From the NCBI GenBank assembly GCA_015055525.1, contig SVHZ01000001.1:1-64000 (forward strand): a DNA stretch of 64,000 nt, read 5' to 3'. The stretch comes from Clostridiales bacterium (GTDB lineage Bacteria > Bacillota > Clostridia > Christensenellales > Borkfalkiaceae). This document shows, piece by piece, positions 7,123 to 15,916 of the stretch. A model generated the notes under the pieces. It searched no databases and was not told where the DNA came from. It saw nothing but the letters and a program-made list of their open reading frames with translations. Position 1 is the first letter of the stretch, and every line of letters begins with the position of its first letter. The translations under genes and the position numbers were made by a program.

Positions 7123-9801
7123 ATGATATTTCACAGCGAAAGCCAAGATAAAGTTTTGGCAAATTTGCAGACTGATAGCGTTAACGGCTTGACGTTAGAG
7201 CAAGTTAAAGAACGTACTGAAAAGTACGGGGAAAACAAACTTCAAGAAAAGAAGAAAAAGACGTTACTCGCTCGTTTCTTTGAACAGTTCAAAGATGCAA
7301 TGATAATCATTTTATTGATTGCGGCGGCGGTTTCTCTTGGTATTGCAATTTATAATACGATTGCAAATAATCATTTTGATTTAATTGAAATGATTGAGCC
7401 TTTCCTTATTTTAGCAATTGTTTTAATTAACGCCATTATGGGCGTAGTGCAAGAAAGCAAGGCGGAAAAAGCGCTTGACGCTCTTAAAAATATGTCCGCT
7501 CCGCACGCGAGAGTTATTCGCGGTGGGGTTGAAAAGATTATAATGTCATCTGAACTCGTTCCAGGCGATATTATTAAACTTGAAGCGGGCGATTTCGTTC
7601 CGGCGGACGCAAGGCTTATTAAAAGCGTTAACTTAAAGAGTGAAGAATCTGCGTTGACGGGTGAATCAGTTCCGTCTGAAAAGTTTGCAGACGCCGAAGT
7701 TAAAGAAAAAGCACCTATTGGCGATAGAACTAATATGGTTTTCTCCGGCTGTTCTATCACTTACGGTACTGCTCTTGCAGTTGTTACCGCAACGGGTATG
7801 GATACCGAAATGGGTAAAATTGCAGGGATTCTTGCAAACGAAGAAGAAACGAAAACTCCGCTCCAAGAAAAACTTGCTAAACTCGGTAGCATACTCGGTA
7901 TTTTAGTTCTTGCTATTTGCGGTGTAATGTTCTTAATTCAACTTATTCGCGACGGGTTTGGTTTTGATAACATTATCAACGGATTTATGTCGGCAATATC
8001 TTTAGCAGTTTCGGCAATCCCAGAAGGTTTACCTGCAGTTGTTACGATAGTTTTATCTATCGGCGTTCAACGTATGGTTAAAAGAAACGCTATTATTAGA
8101 AGACTTCCTGCGGTTGAAACGTTGGGTAGCGCATCGGTTATTTGTTCAGATAAAACGGGAACGCTCACTCAAAATAGAATGACGCTCGTTAAAACTTACG
8201 TTGACGGCGGAGAAATTATTGATTTTAACGGTAACGCAGAAGGCGAAACTTATAAAATGCTTTGCTACGGTTCACTCTGTTCAGATGGTAAGGTGGTATT
8301 TGACGGTGGCGTTGAAAAGCACCTTGGCGATCCCACCGAAACGGCTATCGTTTTAGCGGCGCATAAAGCGGGTGGCGAACAAGATGAACTCAATAAGAAT
8401 AGCCCGAGAGTTGGCGAACTTCCGTTCGACTCTGACCGTAAACTTATGACTACCGTTAACGTAATCGACGGTAAGCCTATTGCAATTATCAAAGGCGCGT
8501 TTGACGTTATTGCGGGTAGAACTATTAAAGGCGATATTGAAAAGGCAAAACAAGCGTGCAACGAAATGAGTTCTAACGCTCTTAGAGTTTTAGCAATTGC
8601 CTATAAAGAACTTGACAAAGTTCCCGAAACTCCCACGTTTGAAGAACTTGAAAACGGTCTTACCTTTATCGGTTTAGTTGGTATGATAGACCCGCCAAGA
8701 CCAGAGTGTAAACTTGCGGTTGCAACTTGCCGTCAAGCGGGAATTAAACCCGTTATGATTACGGGCGACCACATAATTACCGCAACGGCTATTGCTAAAG
8801 AACTTGGCATTTTCGTTGAAGGGGATAAGGCAATTACGGGCGCTGAACTTGACGAAATGAGCGACGAGCAACTCGATCAAGAAGTTAGAAATATTTCCGT
8901 TTACGCTCGTGTTTCTCCTGAAAACAAAATTAGAATCGTTAAAGCATGGCAGAAAAAGGGCGAAGTTGTTTCAATGACAGGCGACGGCGTTAACGACGCT
9001 CCCGCATTAAAGGCGGCGGACATTGGTTGCGCTATGGGTATCACGGGAACTGACGTTGCTAAGGGCGCTTCCGATATGACTCTTACCGACGATAACTTTG
9101 CAACTATCGTTGAAGCGGTTAAAGAAGGTAGAGGCATATTTGAAAACATTAGAAAAGTAGTAGGTTTCTTACTTTCAACTAACCTTGCCGAAGTATTAGT
9201 AGTATTTATTTCAACTATCGTTTTAGGTTATATAGCAGGGCTTGGAAATCCGTTTATTCCTATTCAACTTCTTTGGATTAACTTGGTTACCGACTCTTTA
9301 CCTGCAATCGCTCTCGGTATGGAAGCCGTTGAAAGTGACATTATGTTTAGAAAGCCAAACCCCAAGAACGAAAGTTTATTCGCTAAGGGTTTAGGCGCAA
9401 AAATCGTATTAAACGGCGTGTTATTAACTATAACGACTCTCGTTGGTTACGTTCTCGGCGCGTTTATAATGAAAGATCCTAGTGGCGCTCTCAATCACGA
9501 AGCGGGTAGCACGATGGCGTTTATGATACTTGCTCTTAGCCAACTCGTTCAAGCGCTTAATATGAGATCTTCTCACTCGCTCTTCAAAGTTGGTTTCTTT
9601 AGTAACGGAACTATGAACCTTTCATTACTCATCTGCACGTTACTTACCGCTGTGGTAATCTTTATCCCAGGCGTAAACGCGGTGTTTGGCATGATGTATA
9701 TTGAGTGGTGGTTATATCTCGTTGGCGTAGGTCTTTCACTTTTCCCAATACTCGTTATGGAAATTGCAAAGGCAATAGGCTTTATCAAACATCATCATTA
9801 A
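7123..9801 (+). CDS. P2A-type cation-transporting ATPase (Ca2+/Mn2+ efflux)
   Basis: 892 residues, full length for the SERCA-like group. It contains an N-terminal cation-ATPase domain, TGES in the actuator domain, PEGLP in TM4 (300-304, acidic E301), the phosphorylated D343 in DKTGTLT, TGDGVNDAP (619-627), NLAEV in TM5 and LLWINLVTDSLPAIALG in TM6. The ion-binding residues of TM4/5/6 match the Ca2+ site of SERCA. The Mn riboswitch upstream argues that the physiological job includes exporting excess Mn2+, as for L. lactis YoaB or pneumococcal MgtA, although Ca2+ transport is equally compatible with the sequence. Start ATG has an AGGAGG site. Confidence 0.93.
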   Translation: MIFHSESQDKVLANLQTDSVNGLTLEQVKERTEKYGENKLQEKKKKTLLARFFEQFKDAMIIILLIAAAVSLGIAIYNTIANNHFDLIEMIEPFLILAIVLINAIMGVVQESKAEKALDALKNMSAPHARVIRGGVEKIIMSSELVPGDIIKLEAGDFVPADARLIKSVNLKSEESALTGESVPSEKFADAEVKEKAPIGDRTNMVFSGCSITYGTALAVVTATGMDTEMGKIAGILANEEETKTPLQEKLAKLGSILGILVLAICGVMFLIQLIRDGFGFDNIINGFMSAISLAVSAIPEGLPAVVTIVLSIGVQRMVKRNAIIRRLPAVETLGSASVICSDKTGTLTQNRMTLVKTYVDGGEIIDFNGNAEGETYKMLCYGSLCSDGKVVFDGGVEKHLGDPTETAIVLAAHKAGGEQDELNKNSPRVGELPFDSDRKLMTTVNVIDGKPIAIIKGAFDVIAGRTIKGDIEKAKQACNEMSSNALRVLAIAYKELDKVPETPTFEELENGLTFIGLVGMIDPPRPECKLAVATCRQAGIKPVMITGDHIITATAIAKELGIFVEGDKAITGAELDEMSDEQLDQEVRNISVYARVSPENKIRIVKAWQKKGEVVSMTGDGVNDAPALKAADIGCAMGITGTDVAKGASDMTLTDDNFATIVEAVKEGRGIFENIRKVVGFLLSTNLAEVLVVFISTIVLGYIAGLGNPFIPIQLLWINLVTDSLPAIALGMEAVESDIMFRKPNPKNESLFAKGLGAKIVLNGVLLTITTLVGYVLGAFIMKDPSGALNHEAGSTMAFMILALSQLVQALNMRSSHSLFKVGFFSNGTMNLSLLICTLLTAVVIFIPGVNAVFGMMYIEWWLYLVGVGLSLFPILVMEIAKAIGFIKHHH

Positions 9802-9808
9802 GATTAAA

Positions 9809-9971
9809 GCTCAATCACAACCCATGATTGATTATCGAACGCATGAAACACGGCGTAATACTGTGTTAAAGCCACTTGAAAATACGAAAAAAGTATTATC
9901 TACGGGCTTTGCCTTGTCTTACTTGTGTTTGATGCGTTCTCTTAAAAATCAATCATAAATTGCGATAGAGC
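9809..9971 (+). repeat. Structured element copy A (core 9837-9939)
   Basis: Long imperfect hairpin after the ATPase gene. Arms: GCTC/GAGC, ATGATTGATT (9824-9833) / AATCAATCAT (9947-9956), GAACGCAT (9837-9844) / ATGCGTTC (9932-9939), AAACAC (9846-9851) / GTGTTT (9925-9930), then AAAGCC (9868-9873) / GGCTTT (9905-9910) and AATAC / GTATT (9881-9897). Unpaired segments GGCGTAATACT, ACTTGAA, TATCTAC and GCCTTGTCTTACTT match copies B and C, while the stems differ. It lies between the ATPase stop codon and a terminator, so it is probably transcribed as 3' UTR. Confidence 0.75.
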
Positions 9972-9992
9972 ATAAAAAGTTCAAATAAAAAG

Positions 9993-10017
9993 ACCAAGGC
10001 AAAATTGCCTTGGTTTT
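9993..10017 (+). terminator. Terminator after the ATPase/element A transcript
   Basis: ACCAAGGCAA AA TTGCCTTGGT followed by TTT. Confidence 0.75.
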
Positions 10018-10020
10018 CTA

Positions 10021-10049
10021 TTGAGAAAAAATTTTGAGTGTGGTATAAT
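10021..10049 (+). promoter_or_regulatory. Promoter of the MBL-fold/methyltransferase operon
   Basis: TTGAGA 10021-10026, 17-bp spacer, TATAAT 10044-10049. An apparent upstream TTG start for the MBL gene at 10021 is really this -35 box. Confidence 0.8.
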
Positions 10050-10074
10050 TATTAAAAAGTTAAGGAGAGATAAA

Positions 10075-10869
10075 ATGCAACAACCTTGGGAAGGATACGT
10101 TAAGCCGTTTAAGATTTTTGGTAATTTATATTTTGTAGGAACTAAATATGCCTCTACTCATATAATTGATAGTGGAAACGGGCTTATTATGGTTGATAGT
10201 GGATATCAACACTCTTTGCATCAAGTAATTCATAATATTTACCTTTTAGGGCTTAAACTTAGCGACTTAAAATATATCGTTCATACGCACGGGCATATCG
10301 ACCACTTTGGAGCAACGCGCTCGCTTGTTGAACTGACAGGAGCAAAAACCGTTATTAATAGGAAAGATAAAGACTATGCTAACGGAGAAAGGGATCTTTC
10401 TTACGCAAAAGAACTCGGCATGACTTTTAGCGAAACCTTCGAGCCTGACGTCTTGCTTGACGACGGTGACGTTTTTGAGTTTGGCAACGTTAAAATGTTA
10501 GCGTTTGAAACCCGTGGGCATACTGAAGGTTCTACCTCGTATTTTTTTGACGTAACTGACGGAAAAACCGTTTTAAGAGCGGGTATTCACGGCGGAGCAG
10601 GGCTTAACACTTTATCAAAGGAGTTTTTAGATAAATATAACCTCCCGTATTCGTTAAGGGATGATTACGTTAATTCAATGCTTAAACTTAACGAGCAAAA
10701 GATAGATATTTTCCTTGGCAATCATATGCACCAAAGTAACACCGCTGAAAAGGTTAAACTTTTAGAAGGCGGAGATAAGTTTGCTTTTGTAGACCCTGAA
10801 GGGTTTAGAAGATTTAATCTTAACTGTATAGAAAATATTAAAAATCTAATAAAAAGTGAAAAAAGTTGA
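10075..10869 (+). CDS. MBL-fold (B3-like) metallo-hydrolase
   Basis: 264 residues from ATG 10075, preceded by AAGGAG. The Zn motif HTHGHIDH (70-77, with H72, H74, D76, H77), the later metal ligand in TRGHTEGS, and a third ligand in GNHMH are arranged as in subclass-B3-like hydrolases. No signal peptide, so it is cytoplasmic, which argues against a secreted beta-lactamase and for a small-molecule hydrolase of unknown substrate. It shares a TGATG junction with the following methyltransferase gene (stop 10867-10869, start 10869), so the two are translationally coupled. Confidence 0.85.
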   Translation: MQQPWEGYVKPFKIFGNLYFVGTKYASTHIIDSGNGLIMVDSGYQHSLHQVIHNIYLLGLKLSDLKYIVHTHGHIDHFGATRSLVELTGAKTVINRKDKDYANGERDLSYAKELGMTFSETFEPDVLLDDGDVFEFGNVKMLAFETRGHTEGSTSYFFDVTDGKTVLRAGIHGGAGLNTLSKEFLDKYNLPYSLRDDYVNSMLKLNEQKIDIFLGNHMHQSNTAEKVKLLEGGDKFAFVDPEGFRRFNLNCIENIKNLIKSEKS

Positions 10870-11648
10870 TGGATAGCGTTAATAAAACTTTGTATATTCC
10901 CCTTTACGGAAAATCGCTCGTTAGTAAAAAGGGAATAATACTAAACGATAAAAATGCCGAAGAAATTTGGGCTAAAGTAGAGTTTAAGTTAAAAAGAAAG
11001 TCAAAATCAAAGTGGCTTGCTTATTTTTTAGGTATGCGCGCAAGAGTTTTTGACGATTGGGTAAAAGAACGTTTAGCAAAAACGCCAAACGCAACGGTAA
11101 TTTGTGTGGGTTGTGGTTTAGACGGTAGGGCGTTAAGAGTTAACGCTAATACTTTTTGGTATGACGTTGATTTTGAAAGCGTTATTTTGGAGCGTAGAAA
11201 ACACTATGCCGAAAATGAAAATTATCGTATGATAGTTGGCGATTTGAAAAGTGGAGATTTTATTGAAAAGTTGCCTAAAAGCGATAGCGCGATAGTGGTT
11301 TTAGAAGGCGTTAGTATGTACGTTGAAAACGCCGACCTTATAAATACTCTCAACAACTTAAAAAACTATTATAAAAGCATATCCGTTTTAGTTGATTGTT
11401 ACACTCCGTTTGCAGTAAAAATGTCAAAACTAAAAAACCCCGTTAAAGAAGTGGGTGTTTCAAAGGTTTTTGGTATTGAAAATGCTAATATTTTAGAAAA
11501 AGCGGAAATAAAGTTTGAAAGGGAATTATCTCTCACTCCAAATTCGTTAATAAACGAATTAAAGGGTTTTGAAAGGGTATGGTTTAAGAGATTGTACGCA
11601 GGCAAAATTTCAAAAAAACTATATAAACTTTACGAATATAAAGCATAA
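10869..11648 (+). CDS. PPM1/LCMT-family SAM-dependent O-methyltransferase
   Basis: 259 residues from ATG 10869. The class I methyltransferase core is recognisable: VICVGCGLDGRALR as the SAM-binding loop, WYDVDFESVILERR as the acidic strand/helix typical of the leucine carboxyl methyltransferase/TcmP group, IVGDLKSGDF, and LEGVSMYV. Small-molecule carboxyl or O-methylation is the usual activity; the substrate is not indicated. It is coupled to the MBL-fold hydrolase, suggesting both act on the same metabolite (inference). Confidence 0.8.
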   Translation: MDSVNKTLYIPLYGKSLVSKKGIILNDKNAEEIWAKVEFKLKRKSKSKWLAYFLGMRARVFDDWVKERLAKTPNATVICVGCGLDGRALRVNANTFWYDVDFESVILERRKHYAENENYRMIVGDLKSGDFIEKLPKSDSAIVVLEGVSMYVENADLINTLNNLKNYYKSISVLVDCYTPFAVKMSKLKNPVKEVGVSKVFGIENANILEKAEIKFERELSLTPNSLINELKGFERVWFKRLYAGKISKKLYKLYEYKA

Positions 11649-11649
11649 A

Positions 11650-11680
11650 AAAATATCTACGGAAGTTCCGTAGATATTTT
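11650..11680. terminator. Bidirectional terminator between methyltransferase and SDR genes
   Basis: Perfect 15-bp stem AAAATATCTACGGAA / TTCCGTAGATATTTT around a single G, with A/T tracts on both flanks, between convergent genes. Confidence 0.85.
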
Positions 11681-11685
11681 AATTT

Positions 11686-12489
11686 TTAAGGTCTAAGCCC
11701 CATACCGCCTTCTAACGTTAAGGTTTCGCCAGACATATACTTAAAATCAGGCGATGCAAGTTGAACGCAAACTCTACCAATTTCAAGTTCGCTATTTCCG
11801 TAATGCCCCATTGGTGGCATTTTTACGTTTGCTTTGAACGCTTCGGGATTATATTGTTGCCATTTTTCAAGTTGAGAAGTCCACGCGAGCGGGCAAACTA
11901 CGTTAACGTTAATACCGTCTGCTCCCCACTCGGTTGCGGCTACTCTTGAAAGACCACGGATACCTTCTTTAGCGGCAGCGTAAGCCGATTGACCGTAGTT
12001 ACCAAATAAACCTGCGCCCGATGCAAAGTTGATAACCGTACCTTTAGTTTCCTTAAGATATGGATAGCAAGCCTTCATATAGAAGAACGCTGAGTAAAGC
12101 CCAGAATAAATTGCTAAGTTAAATTGTTCAACCGTGTGATTTGCAAGTGTTACGCCCGATGCCGACGCTTGAGCGTTATTTATCAAAACGTCAATCCTAC
12201 CAAATTCGGCGATTGTTTTTTCAATTACGTTTTTAGCAACCTCTTCGCCGTTTTCATTTTCGTTAATATCTGCTTGAACGATTAAAACTTTTATGCCGTA
12301 TAATCTTTCAAGTTCTTCTTTTGCAAGTTCAAGTTTAGAAACGTTTCTACCCGTTAAAACTAAATTTGCGCCTTCTTTTGCGTATGCGATTGCGATGCCG
12401 TAACCGATAGAACCGGCGCTACCGTCTTTAAGGGGTTCTGCTTTACCACCGCCCGTTATAATTGCGGTTTTACCTTTCAAAAAACTCAT
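11686..12489 (-). CDS. Short-chain dehydrogenase/reductase
   Basis: 267 residues, Rossmann fold. The dinucleotide motif TGGGK...SIGYGIA carries an insertion of about 10 residues between the TGGG and GYG parts, reminiscent of the longer loop of enoyl-ACP reductase-type SDRs, but the catalytic triad is the classical S157 / Y170-x3-K174. NNA (104-106) is present, and TGRN after strand 2 hints at NADP(H) preference. Ends with the usual SGETLTLEGGMG C-terminal block. Substrate unknown. AAGGAG lies upstream of the ATG; the gene is single and ends at a shared terminator. Confidence 0.88.
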   Translation of the reverse strand: MSFLKGKTAIITGGGKAEPLKDGSAGSIGYGIAIAYAKEGANLVLTGRNVSKLELAKEELERLYGIKVLIVQADINENENGEEVAKNVIEKTIAEFGRIDVLINNAQASASGVTLANHTVEQFNLAIYSGLYSAFFYMKACYPYLKETKGTVINFASGAGLFGNYGQSAYAAAKEGIRGLSRVAATEWGADGINVNVVCPLAWTSQLEKWQQYNPEAFKANVKMPPMGHYGNSELEIGRVCVQLASPDFKYMSGETLTLEGGMGLRP

Positions 12490-12587
12490 AATGTATCTCC
12501 TTAACTTTGATTAATTAAATTATAACATTTGAACGATTGTAAATCAATACTTAAATGAAAAATCGAGATAAAATTATTTAGTTTATG

Positions 12588-12616
12588 TTGATTTTAGAAA
12601 ACTTAATTGATATAAT
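12588..12616 (+). promoter_or_regulatory. Promoter of the serine hydrolase gene
   Basis: TTGATT 12588-12593, 17-bp spacer, TATAAT 12611-12616; AAGGAG precedes the ATG at 12645. Confidence 0.75.
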
Positions 12617-12644
12617 AAAATAAGTAAAATCTAAGGAGATTATT

Positions 12645-14123
12645 ATGTTTGAAAAAATCACGCCCGAACAAGCGGGTATAAGTTCAAAAGTAGTTACTAA
12701 ATTTATCAACAAGTTGTTAAAACGCGGAACTTGCACCCACGGTTTCTTGTTTATGCGCGGAGATAAAATTTTTGCCGAAGGTTATTATAAACCGTTTCAT
12801 CAAAATTACAATCATAGAATGTATTCTCAAACTAAAAGTTTCGTTGCGGTTGCAATAGGGCTTTTGATTGAAGAAGGTAAACTTTCACTTGACGATATCG
12901 TTGCCGATTACTTCCCTGAAAAAATCGATGACAAAGCGCCGAAGTATATAGCAACTCAAACTTTGAGAGAAATGCTCACTATGGTAACGGGTGGTTGGCC
13001 AACTTATTGGTTCTTGGTTGATGACCCTGATAGAACTCACCTTTATTTTAGCGAACAGAGAAAAACTCACCCGTCGGGTACTATTTGGGAATACGATAGC
13101 GCCGGCTCGCAAGTTCTTTGCGCGCTCGTTGAAAAGGTTGCGGGTAAAACTTTACTTAGTTATCTTAAAGAAAAACTCTTTGATAAGATGGGAACTTTCA
13201 AAAATGCGGAAGTGTTAAAATGCCCGAACGGCGATAGTTGGGGCGATTCCGCTATGATTTGCACGTTAAGAGATATGGCAAGTTTTGGAAGACTCGTTAT
13301 GAATTACGGAACGTATAACGGCGAACGTTTAATGAACGAGCAATATCTTAAAGAGGCTACGAGTAAACTTGTTGACAATAGGGGTAGCGGTCATTACTGC
13401 TCGTATTATCAAGGTTACGGCTATCAAATTTGGAGAATTTCGGGCGGTGGCTTTGCCTTTATCGGCATGGGCAACCAACTTACCTTTATGTATCCCGATA
13501 AAGACCTTATGTTCGTTTGCATCTCTGACGATCAAGGCGATGAGGCTCGCGTTCGCGAAATGCTCGTTACCACCGTTGAAGATATGTTTGTTGACGAGAT
13601 TAAAGATTACGCTCTCCCTGAAGATAAAGACGCCGGAAGAGAACTTTCAGAACTTATTGATTCACTTGAACTTGTAAGTTTGAAAGGCGCAACTGAAGTT
13701 CCGTTTGAAAAAGAACTTAACGGCGTTAAATACGTTTGCGAAGAAAATCCTATGGGAATTACCGAATTTACCTTCAATTTCAATGGGGATAAGGGCGAAT
13801 TTATCTACGTTAACAAGCAGGGCAGAAAAGTTATTCCGTTCGGCATTAACCACAACGAATTTTCTAAATTCCCTGAACTCGGTTACGCTAACGAGTACGG
13901 CAACGTAAAGACTACCGACGGGTTTATGTACGACTGTGCAACTTCTTTTGCTTGGGAAGAAGATAAAAAGTTTATGATATTCACTCAAATCATAGATAAA
14001 TACTTTGCTAATATGAGCGCAACTTTTGCCTTCAAGGGCGATGAAGTTCACGCAAAATTCGTAAGTGCCGCAGAGTGTTTCTTAAATGAATATAGAGGAT
14101 ACTTAAACGGTAAAAAAGCATAA
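12645..14123 (+). CDS. Beta-lactamase-family (class C fold) serine hydrolase
   Basis: 492 residues. The N-terminal ~340 residues have the penicillin-binding/class C beta-lactamase fold: nucleophile motif S61QTK64, Y150DS as the YxN-like second motif, a SGGGFAF-type segment near residue 265 that may be the third motif, and GIS..V....... at the start. No signal peptide is visible, so it is probably a cytoplasmic esterase or peptidase like EstB rather than a true beta-lactamase. The C-terminal ~140 residues (after the ALPEDKDAG linker) look beta-rich, like the lipocalin-type tail of similar hydrolases. Single gene with its own promoter and terminator. Confidence 0.85.
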   Translation: MFEKITPEQAGISSKVVTKFINKLLKRGTCTHGFLFMRGDKIFAEGYYKPFHQNYNHRMYSQTKSFVAVAIGLLIEEGKLSLDDIVADYFPEKIDDKAPKYIATQTLREMLTMVTGGWPTYWFLVDDPDRTHLYFSEQRKTHPSGTIWEYDSAGSQVLCALVEKVAGKTLLSYLKEKLFDKMGTFKNAEVLKCPNGDSWGDSAMICTLRDMASFGRLVMNYGTYNGERLMNEQYLKEATSKLVDNRGSGHYCSYYQGYGYQIWRISGGGFAFIGMGNQLTFMYPDKDLMFVCISDDQGDEARVREMLVTTVEDMFVDEIKDYALPEDKDAGRELSELIDSLELVSLKGATEVPFEKELNGVKYVCEENPMGITEFTFNFNGDKGEFIYVNKQGRKVIPFGINHNEFSKFPELGYANEYGNVKTTDGFMYDCATSFAWEEDKKFMIFTQIIDKYFANMSATFAFKGDEVHAKFVSAAECFLNEYRGYLNGKKA

Positions 14124-14125
14124 TT

Positions 14126-14155
14126 AAACGCTCGCTTAAAAGCGAGCGTTTTTTA
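14126..14155 (+). terminator. Terminator after the serine hydrolase gene
   Basis: AACGCTCGCTT AA AAGCGAGCGTT followed by T4; the 3' end reaches the stop codon of the convergent tspO gene. Confidence 0.85.
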
Positions 14156-14614
14156 ATTAAGAAGAATAATAAAAAAGTTTAGATACCCTGCAAAAGCCAC
14201 CCATAAAACGTAAGGAATTTGCAAGAAAGATGCGAGTTTATTTATTTTATAATACTTTATAACCGTTAAAATTATAAGGAATAATAGCGCTAGTAGTATT
14301 ATAAAAGAGAATACGAAATTTCTCAAATTGAAAAAGAATATACTCCAAAAAAAGTTGAGTATTAAACTTGCGCCGTAAATAAAAAGGGCGTCGTCTTTTT
14401 TTGGGGAGTTAGAGTTATAAATTATTGCTGAACTTATGCCCATTAGGATATATAAAACCGTCCAAACGATAGGAAATAGTATCCCAGGTGGCGATAGTGG
14501 TGGCGCTATGATTTCAGAATAAATATTCATATTCTTCATTGTAAGAAGGCTAGATAGTCCGCCAACCGATAAAGGTAAAAGAATTAAAAACAAATAAGAT
14601 AAAAACTTTTTCAT
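14153..14614 (-). CDS. tspO: TspO/MBR-family tryptophan-rich sensory protein
   Basis: 153 residues with five transmembrane helices. Family signatures are seen: APPLSPPGILFPIVWTVLY in TM1-TM2, NFFWSIFFF in TM3, and QIPYVLWVAFAGYLNF in TM5. TspO proteins bind porphyrins and tetrapyrroles and act in stress or tetrapyrrole metabolism. The mRNA is predicted leaderless: on the minus strand TATACT, 6 nt, ATG, with no Shine-Dalgarno sequence. The best -35 candidate is TTGTCA with a long 19-bp spacer. Confidence 0.9.
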   Translation of the reverse strand: MKKFLSYLFLILLPLSVGGLSSLLTMKNMNIYSEIIAPPLSPPGILFPIVWTVLYILMGISSAIIYNSNSPKKDDALFIYGASLILNFFWSIFFFNLRNFVFSFIILLALLFLIILTVIKYYKINKLASFLQIPYVLWVAFAGYLNFFIILLN

Positions 14615-14620
14615 ACCGTT

Positions 14621-14626
14621 AGTATA
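14621..14626 (-). promoter_or_regulatory. Leaderless-type -10 box of tspO
   Basis: Minus-strand TATACT, then 6 nt (14615-14620), then ATG. Candidate -35 TTGTCA at 14646-14651 lies inside the adjacent terminator region. Confidence 0.6.
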
Positions 14627-14649
14627 TGAACGTTTTTACAAAATATGAC

Positions 14650-14679
14650 AAAAAGCAAGGCAAATTACCTTGCTTTTTT
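14650..14679 (-). terminator. Terminator of the dNTPase-like gene
   Basis: GCAAGGTAA / TTGCCTTGC-type stem followed by T5 on the minus strand; same stem family as at 271 and 5271. Confidence 0.8.
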
Positions 14680-14682
14680 AAG

Positions 14683-15882
14683 TTAGTTTTCAAAATAACC
14701 TATATATTTAACTTTTAAGTTAGACGACGGGAAGAGATGCTCGAAAAGTTCAATAAAATAATCGTCCGTCATACTTGCTATATAGTCAACAACTATTTGA
14801 TTGGGTTCTTCTTCTAAATAAGGAGTTTCGCGCTTATAATACGGCTTGTTGATATAGTCTACGTGATGCTTAAATATAGGCGACGACTTATTGCCCGATT
14901 TAATATCAAGATAAAGTTTATCGTAAAGATAAAAGAGCATTTGTTTAATAATTGAGTCGCTATCTTTATTAACCTTATCGTTATAAATTATATCGTAATT
15001 ATCTTTTTTTGCTTGTTTTAACGCTTCAAAATGAGATTTATCAAGTTTGATATACGGTTTATTGTAACTGTTTTCTATAACGTTTACGATTAAATTATTG
15101 ATAATCTCGCTATTTAATACGCCTATTCCATAGTCTTTGAACGCGGTTAGGTTAAGGGGAGTGCTTTTAGTAGCGTCTTGCCTATCTTTACCTAAATATG
15201 CAATGATATCTGAAATTCTAACGATGCAACCTTCTAAGGTTGAAGGAATCATCTTAAAAACGTTATCCCCGTTTATATAGCAACTTTCAATAATACTATC
15301 AAACTCGTTAAAAGAGTTAAGGGCGCAAGGCTCGTAGCGTTCAAGTTCCATTTCGCCGTTGTGCGATGCAATTCCGTCAAGCGTTTGAAGGGTGATATTT
15401 AGCGGGAAGATTTTATCTAAAACTCTTACCGAGTGGATATTGTGGAAAAATCTTCTGCCCGTTTTTTCACGATATATTTCATCTAAAAAACTTTCGCCCG
15501 TGTGACCGAAAGGAGTATGCCCAATGTCATGCCCGAGTGCTATTGCCTCAATGAGTTCAAGGTTAAGATTGAGCGCTTTGCCAATCGTTCTTGCCGTTCT
15601 TGAAACGAGTTGAACGTGTAAACTTCTTTTAGTTATATCGTCGTTTTTATGAAGGGAATAAACTTGAGTTTTGTCAGCATACCTACTGTAAAAGGGACAA
15701 TTTAGGATCTTGTCAACGTCACGAATAAAAGCCGAGCGCCAAGCGTTAGCGTAATCGTGAGGGTTATCCTTTCTTCTTACGGCTAAATTGCTGTTAAAAA
15801 AGTGGTTTGGTAAAGTTTTTTCTTCCTTATCTTTTATTATTAAATTTTCAATTTCTTTTGATAACTCTTTATAGTTTGCCAT
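14683..15882 (-). CDS. HD-domain dNTP triphosphohydrolase-like protein
   Basis: 399 residues of the Dgt family. SLHV (H89) and LGHDIGHTPFGH (H118/D119) supply the first HD ligands, and RISDIIAYLGKDRQDA supplies the second aspartate, as in bacterial dGTP triphosphohydrolases that cut dNTPs into deoxynucleoside and triphosphate. The usual 'NRLTHS' segment is KRSLHV here. Roles in dNTP pool control or phage restriction are known for the family. No Shine-Dalgarno; TATAAT ends 6 nt before the ATG (leaderless prediction). The -35 TTGCGT is also the 3' arm of the upstream thrH terminator. Confidence 0.85.
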   Translation of the reverse strand: MANYKELSKEIENLIIKDKEEKTLPNHFFNSNLAVRRKDNPHDYANAWRSAFIRDVDKILNCPFYSRYADKTQVYSLHKNDDITKRSLHVQLVSRTARTIGKALNLNLELIEAIALGHDIGHTPFGHTGESFLDEIYREKTGRRFFHNIHSVRVLDKIFPLNITLQTLDGIASHNGEMELERYEPCALNSFNEFDSIIESCYINGDNVFKMIPSTLEGCIVRISDIIAYLGKDRQDATKSTPLNLTAFKDYGIGVLNSEIINNLIVNVIENSYNKPYIKLDKSHFEALKQAKKDNYDIIYNDKVNKDSDSIIKQMLFYLYDKLYLDIKSGNKSSPIFKHHVDYINKPYYKRETPYLEEEPNQIVVDYIASMTDDYFIELFEHLFPSSNLKVKYIGYFEN

Positions 15883-15888
15883 AGTTAT

Positions 15889-15916
15889 ATTATACTATAA
15901 AAATAAAAAAACGCAA
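15889..15916 (-). promoter_or_regulatory. Leaderless-type promoter of the dNTPase-like gene, overlapping a terminator
   Basis: Minus strand: TTGCGT (15911-15916), 16-bp spacer, TATAAT (15889-15894), 6 nt, ATG. The TTGCGT is formed by the 3' arm of the thrH terminator hairpin. Confidence 0.75.

Noticed and set aside
10021-10074. Upstream TTG start for the MBL-fold protein
   Set aside because: The 18 extra codons coincide with a TTGAGA-17-TATAAT promoter and the AAGGAG site; translation starts at ATG 10075.
13662-14051. Minus-strand reading frame of 129 codons inside the serine hydrolase gene
   Set aside because: Fully antisense to a gene with intact motifs, with no ribosome-binding site or family features; a shadow of codon bias.
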